64,000 nucleotides of DNA from Leptolyngbya sp. FACHB-321 (GTDB taxonomy: Bacteria; Cyanobacteriota; Cyanobacteriia; Leptolyngbyales; Leptolyngbyaceae). The position numbers were made by a program, and so were the translations under genes. Below the pieces are notes generated by a model that saw nothing but the letters and a program-made list of their open reading frames with translations, ran no database searches and had not been told where the DNA came from. The stretch spans positions 33,074 to 97,073 of the forward strand of contig NZ_JACJPI010000041.1 of assembly GCF_014695975.1 (NCBI RefSeq), written 5' to 3'. Shown here one piece after another: positions 41,901 to 52,547 of this stretch. Positions within the stretch are counted from its first letter, which is position 1. Each line of letters begins with the position of its first letter.

Positions 41901-42575
41901 CTAATTGAGACGCAAACCAAACTTCGTCACTCCCGGAAACTCAATATTGAACTGTTCTGAGAAGTAGTCCGCGTGAAAGGTTTGATAAGGCTTAAACCCA
42001 AGCGATTCGTAGGTATGTCGAGCCACATCATTGCCATTGATGACCATAATGCCTGCATAGTCGTGCTGTTGCGCTCGGCCTTCCTCTAGCAAGGCTCTGA
42101 GTAAAGCTTTGCCAAAGCCTCGTCCCCGCGACTCTGGCAACACGGCAACATTTTCAATAATCCAGGTCGCTTGGGGTGTGAGGAAAAACGGTCGCAAATC
42201 ACCGCCCCAAAAGGCCATGTAGCGATCATAAAAGGCGGTTAAGTTGTCTTTAGACCACTTCAACTCTTGGGCAATCACCTCTAGGCAAGCTAGACGTAAC
42301 GGGCAGTAGTCCTCTGTATCAGGCACATAGCCTGCTGCTGCTGCAACTGGCTTTCCCTGGTCTTCCAAAATCAAGAAATCTGCTACGTTGCCCCAATTAG
42401 AAGCATCTGCCCTCAGTTCTGCCTCAATAAACTGCAAAGCGGTGGTTCCGGTACCATGCAACAGATCTTCCCAAAAACAGTGATTCAGCGGCGGCAAAGA
42501 GGCTTCATACTCAATTTTGGCAAGGAATGGAAGATCAGCAGTCGTTGCTTTGCGAGTGTTTAACGTAGCGAACAT
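41901..42575 (-). CDS. GNAT family N-acetyltransferase
   Basis: 224 residues. The acetyl-CoA motif is IENVAVLPESRGRGFGKALL (R/Q-x-x-G-x-G). The N-terminus RKATTADLPFLAKIEYEASL is the usual first strand and helix. The larger size suggests a central insertion (~residues 90-130). First gene of a two-gene operon with the SDR-like protein, divergent from TetR. Confidence 0.88.
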   Translation of the reverse strand: MFATLNTRKATTADLPFLAKIEYEASLPPLNHCFWEDLLHGTGTTALQFIEAELRADASNWGNVADFLILEDQGKPVAAAAGYVPDTEDYCPLRLACLEVIAQELKWSKDNLTAFYDRYMAFWGGDLRPFFLTPQATWIIENVAVLPESRGRGFGKALLRALLEEGRAQQHDYAGIMVINGNDVARHTYESLGFKPYQTFHADYFSEQFNIEFPGVTKFGLRLN

Positions 42576-42606
42576 CAGCCCCCCTTAGAGGAAAATCCTT
42601 ATAAAA

Positions 42607-42625
42607 GATACAATCTGTATGTATC
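42607..42625. promoter_or_regulatory. TetR operator candidate
   Basis: GATACA (42607-42612), 7 bases, TGTATC (42620-42625): a 19-bp dyad in the gap between the GNAT and TetR genes. A related half (GATACATACTGTCTG) occurs near 42658-42672. The early ATG at 42619 falls inside this operator, which argues for the later TetR start. Confidence 0.6.
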
Positions 42626-42696
42626 CCAAAATAGAGCGTGTCTTCCTTGCCTGTCAAGATACATACTGTCTGAATGTTAAATCTGAGCCATTTACC

Positions 42697-43284
42697 ATGT
42701 CTGCCAAGTTGACTAAAGCTGAGCAAACTCGACGGACTCGCTGCGCCATTCTTGAGCGAGCGCGTTACTTGTTTGCAACAAAGGGGTATGCAGCTACAGG
42801 CACCGAAGAAATTATTAGCGAATTGGGGATTACACGGGGCGCTTTGTATCACCAATTCAACGACAAACTGGGAGTGTTTAAGGCTGTCATCATTGAAGCT
42901 TATCGCGAGATCACAGACTACATCCAAACTAAAATTCAACCACTAGACAATAATTGGCAGCAGTTAGTCGTCGGTTGTCAGGCCTTTCTAGAAGTTGCTC
43001 AGCAGGACGAACTGCGGCGTTTGGTTTTTGTTGAAGCTCCAGCCGTTTTAGCAGCAGATGAACTGGCTAAAATTGACCAATATGGCTTTGGTTTACTCTA
43101 TGAGTCTATTCAGATGGCTGTTGCTGAGGGACAGCTAAACACAATCGATGCCGAGGGATTTGCTCACTTAGTCAATGGTTCACTGAATGAGTTAGCTGCC
43201 TGGGTGGCACAGTCTGATGAGCCTGAACGGTTAAAAAAAGCTCAATCCTTGGTCGAGACATTGCTCATGCGGCACCGCAGCTAA
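42697..43284 (+). CDS. TetR family regulator
   Basis: 195 residues from ATG 42697. The helix-turn-helix is RARYLFATKGYAATGTEEII and SELGITRGALYHQFNDKLGV. The C-terminal half is the helical ligand domain (VFVEAPAVLAADELAKIDQY). It likely represses the divergent GNAT-SDR operon and itself through the dyad at 42607-42625. The ligand is unknown. Confidence 0.9.
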   Translation: MSAKLTKAEQTRRTRCAILERARYLFATKGYAATGTEEIISELGITRGALYHQFNDKLGVFKAVIIEAYREITDYIQTKIQPLDNNWQQLVVGCQAFLEVAQQDELRRLVFVEAPAVLAADELAKIDQYGFGLLYESIQMAVAEGQLNTIDAEGFAHLVNGSLNELAAWVAQSDEPERLKKAQSLVETLLMRHRS

Positions 43285-43501
43285 GGCTATTTATCTGGAT
43301 TTCAGGTAATCTACTTGGCGATCACAATCATTTCATTCCTAAGCTGCTGGAGACGGCTGGGTAGGAGTGCGCTTACAGCCTGAGCAATAGCTCAAGCGAA
43401 CCGTTAGGTGGCTTGAGCGGCGGCTAAAAAGCTCGATGAGACATCAGAGCGTTGAACCAGTTTGCTGCCATGCACCGATTCGACTGCTGGTAAGCTTCTG
43501 T

Positions 43502-44086
43502 TCAAAAGAGATAAGGGATCAGCCGCTTGGTCCGCTGCATGTAGGCTCTGTACCCGTCTCCAAACTGTTCAAGCAGCATTTGCTCTTCCTGGCTGATGCG
43601 GAGCAGGTACGTGAGGCCAAACGCAATCAGTCCGTCGAGACCGGCAATCCAATTGGGGAGTAGCAATGCTTGTGCCCCATTCCACAACCAGAACGCCGAG
43701 TACATGGGATGACGAATGTGTTGATAAATGCCGCTGCTAATCAAGGTGTGCCCTTCTCTCAGCTCCAGGGTCGGCGACCAATTCTTGCCTAAGTCGTAGT
43801 GGGCACGCCAGAGTAGCCAAAGTGCCATTGTAAAGAGGATAACGCCTAAAGCACCGGCCCAGACAGAGGGGCGATAATCAGCCGGACTGAGCCAGGGAGA
43901 AAACACATAGAGGAAGGGCAGAAGCACCATACCAAGGTAAATGAGCACAAACAAGCACTGCTCTTGCCGGACTTGGCGAGCGACAACAGCTTTATGCTGT
44001 TTATTTTGCTTCTGATAAGGGATACGAATGGCCCAGGCCGAGAGAAAGCCAACGGTGAAAAGTACTTTGAGAGTGAGAGTGTCCAT
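43502..44086 (-). CDS. Isoprenylcysteine carboxyl methyltransferase-like membrane protein
   Basis: 194 residues and about five membrane segments. The SAM-binding C-terminus is clear: GIYQHIRHPMYSAFWLW and EEQMLLEQFGDGYRAYMQRT, ending RLIPYLF, as in ICMT/PEMT-type methyltransferases. Bacterial substrates are mostly unknown. It is divergent from an alpha/beta hydrolase gene. Confidence 0.88.
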   Translation of the reverse strand: MDTLTLKVLFTVGFLSAWAIRIPYQKQNKQHKAVVARQVRQEQCLFVLIYLGMVLLPFLYVFSPWLSPADYRPSVWAGALGVILFTMALWLLWRAHYDLGKNWSPTLELREGHTLISSGIYQHIRHPMYSAFWLWNGAQALLLPNWIAGLDGLIAFGLTYLLRISQEEQMLLEQFGDGYRAYMQRTKRLIPYLF

Positions 44087-44188
44087 CCTCTCTACCTTAC
44101 CGCTGATGTAGACAAAAATTTAGGCTTTGCCTGCAAGGCAGCGCTCGGACTAAGCGCACTGGTCGGCAAGCTAAACTTGAGTTTCGCC

Positions 44189-45238
44189 ATGTCAACTTGG
44201 GTGCCTGTCGCGATGCTCATGACGGAAAAGTGGCTTTGGCTGGGGTTCGGTGTGACCGCCGTCGGCTTCCTTGCGGGACTTGTGTATCAAACAGTCAGTG
44301 CCGCTATGGATCGACAGCAATACCCGCCGCCCGGTCAGTTGGTTGACCTAGGGGGCTTTCGGCTCCATCTCCACTGTCTGGGTCAGAGGACACCAACCGT
44401 AGTCATGGATGCAGGTGCAGGTGCGCCAGCCATCACCTGGGGCTTAGTGCCAGCAGCCATTGCTCAATTTACACGTGTGTGTGTTTACGATCGAGCCGGT
44501 TTGGGTTGGAGCGAGCCCAATCTTAGGCAACCGCGCACCAGCCAGCAAAGCGTTGAGGAACTGCATACCTTGCTCACCAAAGCGGGGGTCAAGCCGCCTT
44601 ACCTTTTGGTAGGACACTCCTTGGGTGGCGCTAATATGCGGCTCTATGCCAGTCAATATCCAGCGGATGTGGTGGGTTTGGTGTTAGTGGATGCGGCCCA
44701 TGAAGGCTCCATGACCGCTGAAGACTGGCAAGGCCTTAAAAGGGAGTTATGGCTTTATCAAGCGCTGCGGGTGGCTACTCGAGTGGGTGTGTTGCGCTGC
44801 CTTGGGGAACTCAACTTGTTACCTATGCTGCAAACGATCAAACAAGCCGTGCAAAACTATCCGCCCGCCGTCCAAGCGTTGTTTGCTACTTACAAAGCCT
44901 TCTGTTATCGTCCTCACTATTGGGCCACTGTCGTGAGCGAATATGCCCACCTCGAAACTAGCTTTGCGCAGTTTCAAGCCGTGACATCATTGCACCACTT
45001 GCCTTTGATCATGTTGATTCAAGGTGTCAAAGCTCCAGCCAGGAGTGAGGCCCGCTTCCAGCAGTGGCAGGCGCTGCAGTACGGTTTAACGAAACTTTCA
45101 TCGCAGAGCCAAGCGATCATTGCCGAGAAGAGTGGTCACCTGATTCCCTTGGAGCAACCAGACTTGATTGTGAGTGCAGTGCGTCAACTGATTGAGCGCG
45201 CTTGCAGTCAACCAACCTCGGTGGAGAAAGGGAATTAG
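44189..45238 (+). CDS. Alpha/beta hydrolase, membrane-anchored
   Basis: 349 residues from ATG 44189 (44213 and 44219 are alternatives; none has a clear ribosome site). An N-terminal segment (WLWLGFGVTAVGFLAGLVY) anchors it. Hydrolase features: YDRAGLGWSE, nucleophile elbow VGHSLGGAN, catalytic His in EKSGHLIPLEQP. It is an esterase or lipase-like enzyme of unknown substrate. Confidence 0.88.
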   Translation: MSTWVPVAMLMTEKWLWLGFGVTAVGFLAGLVYQTVSAAMDRQQYPPPGQLVDLGGFRLHLHCLGQRTPTVVMDAGAGAPAITWGLVPAAIAQFTRVCVYDRAGLGWSEPNLRQPRTSQQSVEELHTLLTKAGVKPPYLLVGHSLGGANMRLYASQYPADVVGLVLVDAAHEGSMTAEDWQGLKRELWLYQALRVATRVGVLRCLGELNLLPMLQTIKQAVQNYPPAVQALFATYKAFCYRPHYWATVVSEYAHLETSFAQFQAVTSLHHLPLIMLIQGVKAPARSEARFQQWQALQYGLTKLSSQSQAIIAEKSGHLIPLEQPDLIVSAVRQLIERACSQPTSVEKGN

Positions 45239-45773
45239 TGCGAGCGCGGCGGCGTTTGGTGCCTTCCTCTAGCCGCTGTGGCGTAGTGGGCAGAGCTGAT
45301 CGTCAATTGAGACAGTTAAATCATCCCTGATAGCACCCATGAATAAACACGGCTAACCAGGCAATCGCGCTTTTCACTCTAGACTAGCCTTAAACTGGCA
45401 CAAGCTTTGAAAGCATTACACAGCAGCCATTTTGTTTCTCTGCCAGTCTGCACCGTTGCACCCCGGAGCAGCTGCGCAAGTGCGTTGGCGGTCTGGTTAG
45501 CTGCGGGTTGAGCAACGACACAAGCCTCCTAAGATGAGGAGCAGATAGTGATGAAACACTTCTGCTCCTCATCGCTTGCGTCACTGCTGCGGTGCCTCAA
45601 CTTTGAGCAAAAGCAGGAAGATAAAAGTCCGAAACCTAAGCTCAGAAGCGCTTTCAGACGATGTGGTACTTCATGGCTGGGAACGGTGTCACATACCCCT
45701 TACTGGCTAACCTGCAAAAAGGCTTTGACCCGCGTCAGCAACTCAGCAAACTCGATCGGTTTCCGAATAAAAG
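45239..45773. other. Intergenic ahead of a relic region
   Basis: No complete gene. Near 45265-45290 a GTGGCGTAGTGGGCAGAGC stretch resembles a tRNA D-arm, but no T-arm or acceptor stem follows. The right part contains the regulator fragment listed next. Confidence 0.35.
45700..45773 (-). pseudogene. Response-regulator C-terminal fragment
   Basis: The minus strand reads PFIRKPIEFAELLTRVKAFL, then QVSQ and TAA (45700-45702). This is the strand 5 (KP) and helix 5 end of a two-component receiver domain. Upstream (higher coordinates) the frame enters the adjacent MITE, so only about 25 codons of the original gene remain. Confidence 0.55.
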
Positions 45774-46057
45774 GGGGTTGAGCCGACATAGAGGCAAAAA
45801 GGTGCCAGATGACCTAGAAGCCTTACCTGGACTGAGTTTGAAAAAAGCAATGATCTGTTGTCTTCAAAGCAGCACATTGCTTGTACAGCAGCAGGGCAGC
45901 GGCAGCATGAGGGCTCTAGAGGTGCCTCGCAACAAAAGAATCGACCTTTGAGCCCTGTGCCAATGGGAGCATTTAGTCCAAAAGCTGTCCAGTGGTCAAA
46001 TGAAGGGCAGGTGAAATTTTTACTTGCACCTTTTTGCCCCTATGTCGGCTTAACCCC
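45774..46057. mobile_element. 284-bp MITE with Tn3-like GGGG termini
   Basis: The left end GGGGTTGAGCCGACATAGAG and the right end (reverse complement GGGGTTAAGCCGACATAGGG) continue as GGCAAAAAGGTGC on both sides, giving ~34-bp inverted repeats with three mismatches. GGGG-starting 38-bp-class repeats are typical of Tn3-family elements and their non-autonomous derivatives. No 5-bp target duplication is visible. Confidence 0.65.
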
Positions 46058-46213
46058 TCGATCACTCAAGGGATGCCTGTCTTCGGTTTTCCAGTCGGGG
46101 CACTCGCCGGGGTCAGGATGCTCGGCATAGATGAAATCAAACCGTTGTGGAAAGAGCTGCAAAAACGCGTCTGGTTCCTGGATTGCCTGAAATTGAGGGG
46201 CAGGAAGGTTCAT
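46040..46213 (-). pseudogene. N-terminal fragment of an unrecognised (possibly replication-type) protein
   Basis: The minus strand from ATG 46213 reads MNLPAPQFQAIQEPDAFLQL, then FPQRFDFIYAEHPDPGECPD and WKTEDRHPLSDR, then VKPT and TAG, the last codons coming from the MITE end. GGAGG lies 8 bases before the ATG. PQRFDFIYAEHP...W.TE.RHPLSDR looks to me like the opening of a conserved cyanobacterial plasmid-type protein, but I cannot name it. A 13-codon frame with a strong AAGGAGG overlaps its start (ATGA). Confidence 0.5.
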
Positions 46214-46342
46214 CGGCTACCCTCCTTGCCCACGGCAACATTCTGAGTCATTTCCTCCTTAAGTAGGATGAAGTGCAGGAGCCAGGAGCAAATCCTTAAA
46301 CTACAAATGTATAAGTTCAGTTCCCACAGAATCAATCGCTCC

Positions 46343-47446
46343 ATGCTTACCCCTAAACCATACATCCGTTACTCCCAAACTGTAGAATTCAAGCAACCCG
46401 ACGAGGAGCGGCTGATTCGCGAAATTGTTGATTCCGTTGCCCGGCAGGGGCAAAAGGTGTTTGACAAGCATCGCCATGCCATGCGTGGGGCTCATGCCAA
46501 GAGTCATGGCGGACTGAAGGGGGAACTAAGAATTTACGACGATTTGCCTGACCATCTTGCACAGGGATTGTTTTGCCAACCCCGCACTTACCCGGTGATG
46601 ATTCGCTTCTCAACCGTTCCCGGTGATATCATGCCGGATGGTCTATCTTGCTTTCGCGGCATCGCCATCAAGGTCATTGACGTGGCAGGACCAAAGCGCC
46701 TGGAGACGGAACCTGATGCCGTAACTCAAGACTTTTTGATGATCAACAGTCCGGTTTTTCCATCGGGCACGATTGCTCGCTTTCTCCCAGAACAGTTGCT
46801 TCAGGAAAAGGTTGTGGTCCGTGCTCCAGAGGAGGCACAACAGCTATTCGGAACGGTTGCTCGCATGACCAATGCGATGACTCAGAAAGTCGGGATCAAC
46901 CTCTATCCAAGCGCGTTAGGTCTCACCCAACCCGAAACTCACATTCTGGGGGAAACCTACTATACCTCTGCTGCCCTGCGCTATGGCGACTACATTGCTA
47001 AATTGAGTGTCACTCCCGTCTCTGCCAGCCTTCAGCCGCTCATTGGCAAACGCATTGATACACAGAACGCTTCTGTACTGCGAGATCTAATCGTTGAGTT
47101 CTTCCGACAACAGTCTGCCGAGTATGAACTACGTGTCCAGCTTTGCACCAATCTGGAGACCATGTCGATTGAGGATGCGTCGATTGAGTGGTCAGAAGGG
47201 GAAAGTCCTTACCAGGCGATCGCCAAACTCACAATTGGGATGCAGGAGGCATACAGTCCTGCCCGGCAGGTGTACGTGGACGACGTTTTGTCGTTCAACG
47301 CCTGGCATTGTCTTGCAGAGCATCAGCCGCTGGGATCGATTCAGCGTTTACGCAAGGAAGTCTATGAGGCGTCCAGTCGTTACCGTCATCAGATGAACCA
47401 GCAGCCCAAGAGGGAACCGCGAAGCATCGAGGAAATGCCGGACTAG
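46343..47446 (+). CDS. Catalase-family protein (short, SrpA-like)
   Basis: 367 residues from ATG 46343. The distal histidine region is HAMRGAHAKSHGGLKGELRI and the asparagine region FLMINSPVFPSGTIARF. The protein is much shorter than monofunctional catalase and lacks a clear proximal RxxxY helix, as in the small catalase-like proteins that act as haem peroxidases. The in-frame ATG at 46268 adds 25 weakly conserved residues. Confidence 0.82.
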   Translation: MLTPKPYIRYSQTVEFKQPDEERLIREIVDSVARQGQKVFDKHRHAMRGAHAKSHGGLKGELRIYDDLPDHLAQGLFCQPRTYPVMIRFSTVPGDIMPDGLSCFRGIAIKVIDVAGPKRLETEPDAVTQDFLMINSPVFPSGTIARFLPEQLLQEKVVVRAPEEAQQLFGTVARMTNAMTQKVGINLYPSALGLTQPETHILGETYYTSAALRYGDYIAKLSVTPVSASLQPLIGKRIDTQNASVLRDLIVEFFRQQSAEYELRVQLCTNLETMSIEDASIEWSEGESPYQAIAKLTIGMQEAYSPARQVYVDDVLSFNAWHCLAEHQPLGSIQRLRKEVYEASSRYRHQMNQQPKREPRSIEEMPD

Positions 47447-47931
47447 GAAGCGGCTCTGAACCGGAGTTCGTGCTGCCCTCAATGGGCGCGATCACGATCG
47501 GCAAAACAGAGTCAGTAGAGGCGTCAGACAGCGTTGATCGCCAAAGTTGAGTGGATTTCAGATAGAGATAAGTTTAATCATCTCTATCTGATTATTCTAA
47601 GATTATTTTCGCTGATTTCTAGATGTACAAGCGGTTCAGGCATGATAGGGGTGCTTTCAGGAGCACAAGGTATGGGGCGATCGCTTAATGAAAAGTGCTG
47701 GGCGTGCAGTTTGTTGACCGCTGCTGAGGCTCGTAAAGCCCATGATGAAGCGATTGGGGGTGACGGTTGCTGGCAGAGGAGGGTGCCACAGTCGGCGGCT
47801 TATTACTGGAAGGGTCGTAGCAGAGAATCTGAAAGAAACCATGAATTAGAACTCAGTACACTCAAGTTAGTAAATCAAGTGTGTTGCTTCCCAAGAATTT
47901 TGTGAGACACTCCACAGTCCATATCTGCTTT
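47447..47931. other. Intergenic, nothing recognised
   Basis: About 485 bp between the catalase-like gene and the stop of the WD40 gene. Short open frames here have no recognisable product. Confidence 0.4.
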
Positions 47932-50900
47932 TTAGATTTCGACTGCCCCTAATGCTTTTAGCGTAGCTTGCTGCGCGGCTGTTAATCCTTGAGCGCCCCG
48001 GATGTTCATACCTTCGTACAGGCGATCGGCTCTCAGGGTTTTGAGGCACTCACCTGTTGTAGGATTCCACAGCTTAATGGTTTCATCCTGACTCCCACTG
48101 ACCAAAATCGGACCTGTACCGGATGGCAGGTTAACGTCCACCGGACTAAACTGAACTCTGACCCGACTGGTGTGCCCTTGCAGGACTTTCTGACAGGTGC
48201 CACCTTGGACATTCCACAGCCGGATAGTTTGGTCTTCACTGCCACTGGCTAGGAGACGACCATTAGGGCTGAAGGCCACTGAGCCAACTTCACTAGTATG
48301 GTCGTGTAACGTTGCCAAGCACGCTCCGTCTTGCACATTCCAAAGTCGAACTGATAAATCTGAGCTGCCAGTTGCTAGAGTCTGACCATCTGGGCTGAAG
48401 GCAACACATATAACCCAACCCGTATGTCCGTGTAGGGTTCTGAGGCAGGAGCCATCTCGCACATCCCATAGCCGCACGGTTTGATCGTTGCTGCCACTCG
48501 CAAGGATGTGACCATCTAGGCTGAAGGCGACTGCCCAAACCCAACCCGTATGTCCGTGTAGGGTTCTGAGGCAGGAGCCATCTCGCACATCCCATAACCG
48601 CACTGAATTGTCATGGCTGCCACTCGCTAACATTTGTCCATTGGGGCTGAAACTGACTGAGCAAACCCAACCCGTATGTCCGTGTAGGGTTCTGAGGCAG
48701 GAGCCATCTCGCACATCCCATAGCCGCACGGTTTGATCAATGCTGCCACTTGCAACCATTTGACTATTGGGGTGAAATGCCACTGCCCAGCTCCAATTGG
48801 TATGTCCTGGCAAAGCCTTGCAAGTTTCTTGCTGCCAATCCCAGAGCCGCACGAGGGCATCATAACTACCACTGGCTAAAGTGGAGCCATCCGGACTAAA
48901 GCTGACTGAAGTGACCCCACTGGTTTGCCCCTGAAACGTCTTGAGGCAGGTGCCATTTTGGACATCCCACAGCCGAAATGAGGCATTCTCGCTATTGCTC
49001 GCTAAGATTTGACCATCGGGACTGAACGCGACAGACCAAACACAACTGCTGTGACCTGGCAATCGTTTAAAGCACGTTCCGTCCTGCACGCTCCACAACC
49101 GTACTGAGGCGTCGTCACTACCACTGGCAAGGGTTTGACCATTGGGACTGAAGCTGAGTGAGGTGACCCAACTAGTATGCCCTTGCAGTGTTTTGCGGCA
49201 AATGCCGGTCTGCACGTCCCATAGTCGAATCGTGCGATCATCACTAGCGCTGGCGAGGGTTTGACCGTCCGGGCTGAAGGCAACTGCCCAAACCCAACGG
49301 GTATGTCCTGACAATGTTTTGAGGGTGGTGCAGTGAGCAACACTCCACAATCGGATTGAGGAGTTGTCGCTGGCACTGGACAGAATCTGTCCATTGGGAC
49401 TAAAGTTGACTGAAGTGACCCCACCGGTATGACCCTGCAAAACCGTTAGGCAGGTGCCGTCGCGGGCATTCCAGAGCCGAATTGTTTGATCTTCACTGCC
49501 ACTCGCCAGCATTTGACCATCGGGGCTGAATGCGATCGTCCAAACCCGACCGGAATGACCCCGCAGTATGTTGAGACAGGTGACTGAGAGATGGCTGGAA
49601 TCACTTACTTCAGCCAGGTTTGCAGTGTTGGACTGCTCAAAATCGAGGTTCTGCACATCCCACAACCGAATTAATGGGTCATCACTGCAACTGGCTAGCG
49701 TTTTGCCGTCGGGACTGAAGGCAACTGTCCAGATCCAACCGGTATGTCCCTTCAATGTCACAACTTGTTGACCATCGACCACTCGCCAGAGGCAAATCTT
49801 ACCATCCACATCGCCTGTTGCCAGCAAGCTGCCATCTGGATTAAAGCTGACTGACACAACGCTACTTAAGGTCTCGGCAAACACAGACGTTGCCAAATCA
49901 GCGTTGCGAAAATTGACCCCTGACAGGTTGGACTGCCGCAAGTCGGCTTGCCATACGCTTAGCTCCGAAAAGTCGCAGCCGCGCAAATCGCTTTGCAGAT
50001 GCACCAGCAGGTTGAGCAGGTTACCCGCAATATAGTTTGGCTGAAGTGGCGCTTGCTGCTGTTGCTGCTCCAGCATGGTTTTCAAGTGGTGTTCCAGGGC
50101 TTGTGAATTGCCAAACTGAATCAGCAATTGTTCAGAGATCGGCTCAACGATCAAACGCTTTTGCATCTCTCGGACATAGTCTTTTGTCTGGGCTTTGATC
50201 AAGGCATGAGTTTTGAGTCGCTCTGGTGTTTGGGTCGCAATTTCCCTAGAGACATACTGCACGAACTGGTCAGTCACATACTCCAGTACCACTGGCTGGA
50301 GAAAGAACCGTTCTCCCTCCTTCTCAATCAGCGATCGCCGCAATAAGGACTGAATTGCATGCGGCAGCCTGCGCCTGGAAACCGTGGTGATAATATCCCG
50401 ACTCAACTCAACCAGCAAGATCGGTTCTCGGTTAATGGCTAACCAAACGATCATTTCCAGCTCAATCTCAGACAGGCGGTCAAACTGTCGCTGGAGCAAG
50501 TCTCGAATGTCATCAAAGACGATTAAGCCCTGCTGCACATAGTTCAATACCTCGACAATTCTGCCATTAAACAGTTCTTGAGTCGCGGCTGCCACCAGCT
50601 TCAGCGCCAGGGGGTTGCCGCGATAGTGCGTCACTAATCTCTCCCATTCCGATGCTGTACCTGCAAAGATTCCTTTGGAGCGAAAGAGTTCTCGTCCGGC
50701 TTCGGGTTGCAGTCCCTGCAGTAGCAGCGTTCGTACTGATTGTTCCTGACCTTCCAGTGGCACAACCTCTCTGGGCTTTTCGCGGCTGGTGAGCAGCAAA
50801 CAACTCTGATGGGACACCGCCCCAATCTCTTTGAACAGTTGACCATATCCCTCGTAGCCCGCTCGATACTGTCCGGTTTGTCCGGCACTCAAAATCGTCT

Positions 50901-51669
50901 CAGCATTGTCCAGAACCAGTAAGCAGCGCTTTTGACGCAACCCCTGTATTAGCTTCAATAGTTTCCCATCCAGGCTGCTCGGTACAGCGATGTCCTCTCC
51001 CTGCGCCCGCAGTAGAATAGGCAGCACCATCTCTAACCACTCTTCAAATGGCGGGGCATTTTGCAGCGATCGCCACACCACCACCTCAAACTGAGTTTGA
51101 ATCTGCTGCCCCAGTTTGGCGGCCAAGGCACTTTTGCCAATGCCACCAATTCCCAGCAGTGCCACGACTCGACAACGCTCCGTCACAATCCATTGCTCCA
51201 GGGCTTGCAGTTCCCCAGTTCGCCCATAGAACTGGGTGACATCCATCGCTTCTCCCCAGTCTGCGTGAGGGGCAACCGATGCCGGCGCAGATAAACCAGA
51301 GGGGAGGTTGGTGGGATTCACTGATACCTCATCTAGTGCAGCCGCTATCGCATCGGTTGACCCATCCACTGCCAATGTTTGGGTTTGTGTGGCGACAAAC
51401 AATGACCTGTGCCAATAAGCTGCTAAAGCTGCTTGAAAGTTGGTCTTGCTGACGGTTTCTCCAAGGGCCTGTCCTAACAGTTTCCAGAACTTGGGACCCA
51501 CATCATGCTTGAGATAGCTGACAGCATACCCAGAGGTTTCAGCTATCTGCTCGTAGGACTGTCGCTGTATTGAGCCGAGCAGGATTGAGGCTTCTACTTC
51601 GCTGAGTCGTCTGCCATTGTGAGCAAACATGGCTGAATTGGCAATCCGTAGTATCTGCTCAACGTCCAT
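47932..51669 (-). CDS. STAND ATPase with N-terminal HTH-like, NB-ARC and 14 WD40 repeats
   Basis: 1245 residues. Residues ~1-90 ([40 protein letters not shown]) are the small helical domain found at the start of many cyanobacterial signalling ATPases. NB-ARC ~140-450: [14 protein letters not shown] (P-loop) and [12 protein letters not shown] (Walker B). A pentapeptide-like stretch ([20 protein letters not shown]) leads into 14 WD40 blades, enough for two seven-bladed propellers. Such STAND proteins oligomerise after a ligand binds the repeats. No effector domain is visible, so the helical N-terminus may recruit one. Confidence 0.93.
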   Translation of the reverse strand: MDVEQILRIANSAMFAHNGRRLSEVEASILLGSIQRQSYEQIAETSGYAVSYLKHDVGPKFWKLLGQALGETVSKTNFQAALAAYWHRSLFVATQTQTLAVDGSTDAIAAALDEVSVNPTNLPSGLSAPASVAPHADWGEAMDVTQFYGRTGELQALEQWIVTERCRVVALLGIGGIGKSALAAKLGQQIQTQFEVVVWRSLQNAPPFEEWLEMVLPILLRAQGEDIAVPSSLDGKLLKLIQGLRQKRCLLVLDNAETILSAGQTGQYRAGYEGYGQLFKEIGAVSHQSCLLLTSREKPREVVPLEGQEQSVRTLLLQGLQPEAGRELFRSKGIFAGTASEWERLVTHYRGNPLALKLVAAATQELFNGRIVEVLNYVQQGLIVFDDIRDLLQRQFDRLSEIELEMIVWLAINREPILLVELSRDIITTVSRRRLPHAIQSLLRRSLIEKEGERFFLQPVVLEYVTDQFVQYVSREIATQTPERLKTHALIKAQTKDYVREMQKRLIVEPISEQLLIQFGNSQALEHHLKTMLEQQQQQAPLQPNYIAGNLLNLLVHLQSDLRGCDFSELSVWQADLRQSNLSGVNFRNADLATSVFAETLSSVVSVSFNPDGSLLATGDVDGKICLWRVVDGQQVVTLKGHTGWIWTVAFSPDGKTLASCSDDPLIRLWDVQNLDFEQSNTANLAEVSDSSHLSVTCLNILRGHSGRVWTIAFSPDGQMLASGSEDQTIRLWNARDGTCLTVLQGHTGGVTSVNFSPNGQILSSASDNSSIRLWSVAHCTTLKTLSGHTRWVWAVAFSPDGQTLASASDDRTIRLWDVQTGICRKTLQGHTSWVTSLSFSPNGQTLASGSDDASVRLWSVQDGTCFKRLPGHSSCVWSVAFSPDGQILASNSENASFRLWDVQNGTCLKTFQGQTSGVTSVSFSPDGSTLASGSYDALVRLWDWQQETCKALPGHTNWSWAVAFHPNSQMVASGSIDQTVRLWDVRDGSCLRTLHGHTGWVCSVSFSPNGQMLASGSHDNSVRLWDVRDGSCLRTLHGHTGWVWAVAFSLDGHILASGSNDQTVRLWDVRDGSCLRTLHGHTGWVICVAFSPDGQTLATGSSDLSVRLWNVQDGACLATLHDHTSEVGSVAFSPNGRLLASGSEDQTIRLWNVQGGTCQKVLQGHTSRVRVQFSPVDVNLPSGTGPILVSGSQDETIKLWNPTTGECLKTLRADRLYEGMNIRGAQGLTAAQQATLKALGAVEI
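48414..48720 (-). repeat. Three near-identical 126-bp WD40 blade repeats
   Basis: The motif starting CCCAACCCGTATGTCCGTGT occurs at 48414, 48540 and 48666, exactly 126 bp (42 codons, one blade) apart. About 55-60 bases are identical in each copy and encode [20 protein letters not shown] three times. The neighbouring blades are much more diverged. Confidence 0.9.
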
Positions 51670-52176
51670 TACTGCTCAAGCTTAATCAGCTAGTATCACC
51701 CGATTTTACCGCGACTGACCTTAACTTTTAGATCACTGCATCACATTGTCCACAATCGACTTCTAGTGAAGGCTACAGCTTCTCCAGGCTCACCAAAATC
51801 AGATCAAAAGTTAAGGTGGAACTGAGTATTTAGACTTAGTAATAACTCAATTCTAAGGAACTAAAGTCCTTAATTCTCCTGTAACGACAAACCAAAAAAA
51901 CTCTCCTACAGTAAAGACATCAGGTTCAAAGGCATAAGGCAAAGGAATTAGCAACCACTATCTCCTAATCACTAACCGCTTAATAACTTTCACAATTCCC
52001 CGATTTCTAGCAGTAATCCAGTCTCACGACCCCGAACCTTTGGCTTGAGCTCAGGTCGAAAGACAGTCAACAGGCTAAGTTTCTGCTGCAACGGATTCGC
52101 TATCAAGTTGGTGTAGTGACGCAGTTGACAACTGACAGATCTTCCAAGCTTTTCTAATACTACACAGGAGGTATTG
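51670..52176. other. Intergenic between WD40 gene and rubredoxin
   Basis: About 500 bp, AT-rich, holding the promoters of two divergent genes. A short dyad AAGGA...TCCTT occurs near 51857-51873. No gene or RNA recognised. Confidence 0.4.
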
Positions 52177-52350
52177 ATGGAACGATATAGCTGTAAGGTC
52201 TGTGGTCACATTTATGAGCCGGCGGAGGGTGACCCGAAGGCTGGAATTGCTCCGGGAACAGCTTTTGAAGATCTGCCGGAAGATTGGGTATGTCCAATCT
52301 GTGGCGCGAAGAAGGCAAAATTTCAACCAGTACTACCAGGGGGAGTTTAG
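52177..52350 (+). CDS. Rubredoxin
   Basis: 57 residues: [40 protein letters not shown], then [17 protein letters not shown]. Both iron-binding CxxCG pairs (CKVCG, CPICG) and the PGT.FEDLP.DWVCP core are complete. It is a small electron carrier with one iron held by four cysteines. AGGAGG is 6 bases before the ATG. Its partner enzyme is not next to it; it stands alone in front of an exported hydrolase. Confidence 0.95.
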   Translation: MERYSCKVCGHIYEPAEGDPKAGIAPGTAFEDLPEDWVCPICGAKKAKFQPVLPGGV

Positions 52351-52547
52351 CTAGTTGTATCCCAAAAGGTAATGCGTTCTAAACCGTGAAGTATAAATTG
52401 CTGATGACACTGATTATCTGGAGTCAACAACCAGGAAGCACTCTAGTCAAAGCCCTCTCATGTAGTGATTTAAGCATTTTACATTTTCAGTCAATGCTCG
52501 TTGAAACATAAGGAAAGCACTACCCAAATTCAAATGAAAATCACACT

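Noticed and set aside
45264..45300. tRNA-like stretch
   Set aside because: A D-arm-like segment is present, but no T-arm (GGTTCGA-type) or pairing acceptor stem follows in 100 bases.
47534..47905. 123-codon plus-strand open frame between the catalase-like and WD40 genes
   Set aside because: No ribosome site, biased composition and no recognisable motif; treated as intergenic.
48414..48720. CRISPR-like regular spacing at 126 bp
   Set aside because: The spacing equals one WD40 blade and the repeats are translated as part of a long gene.
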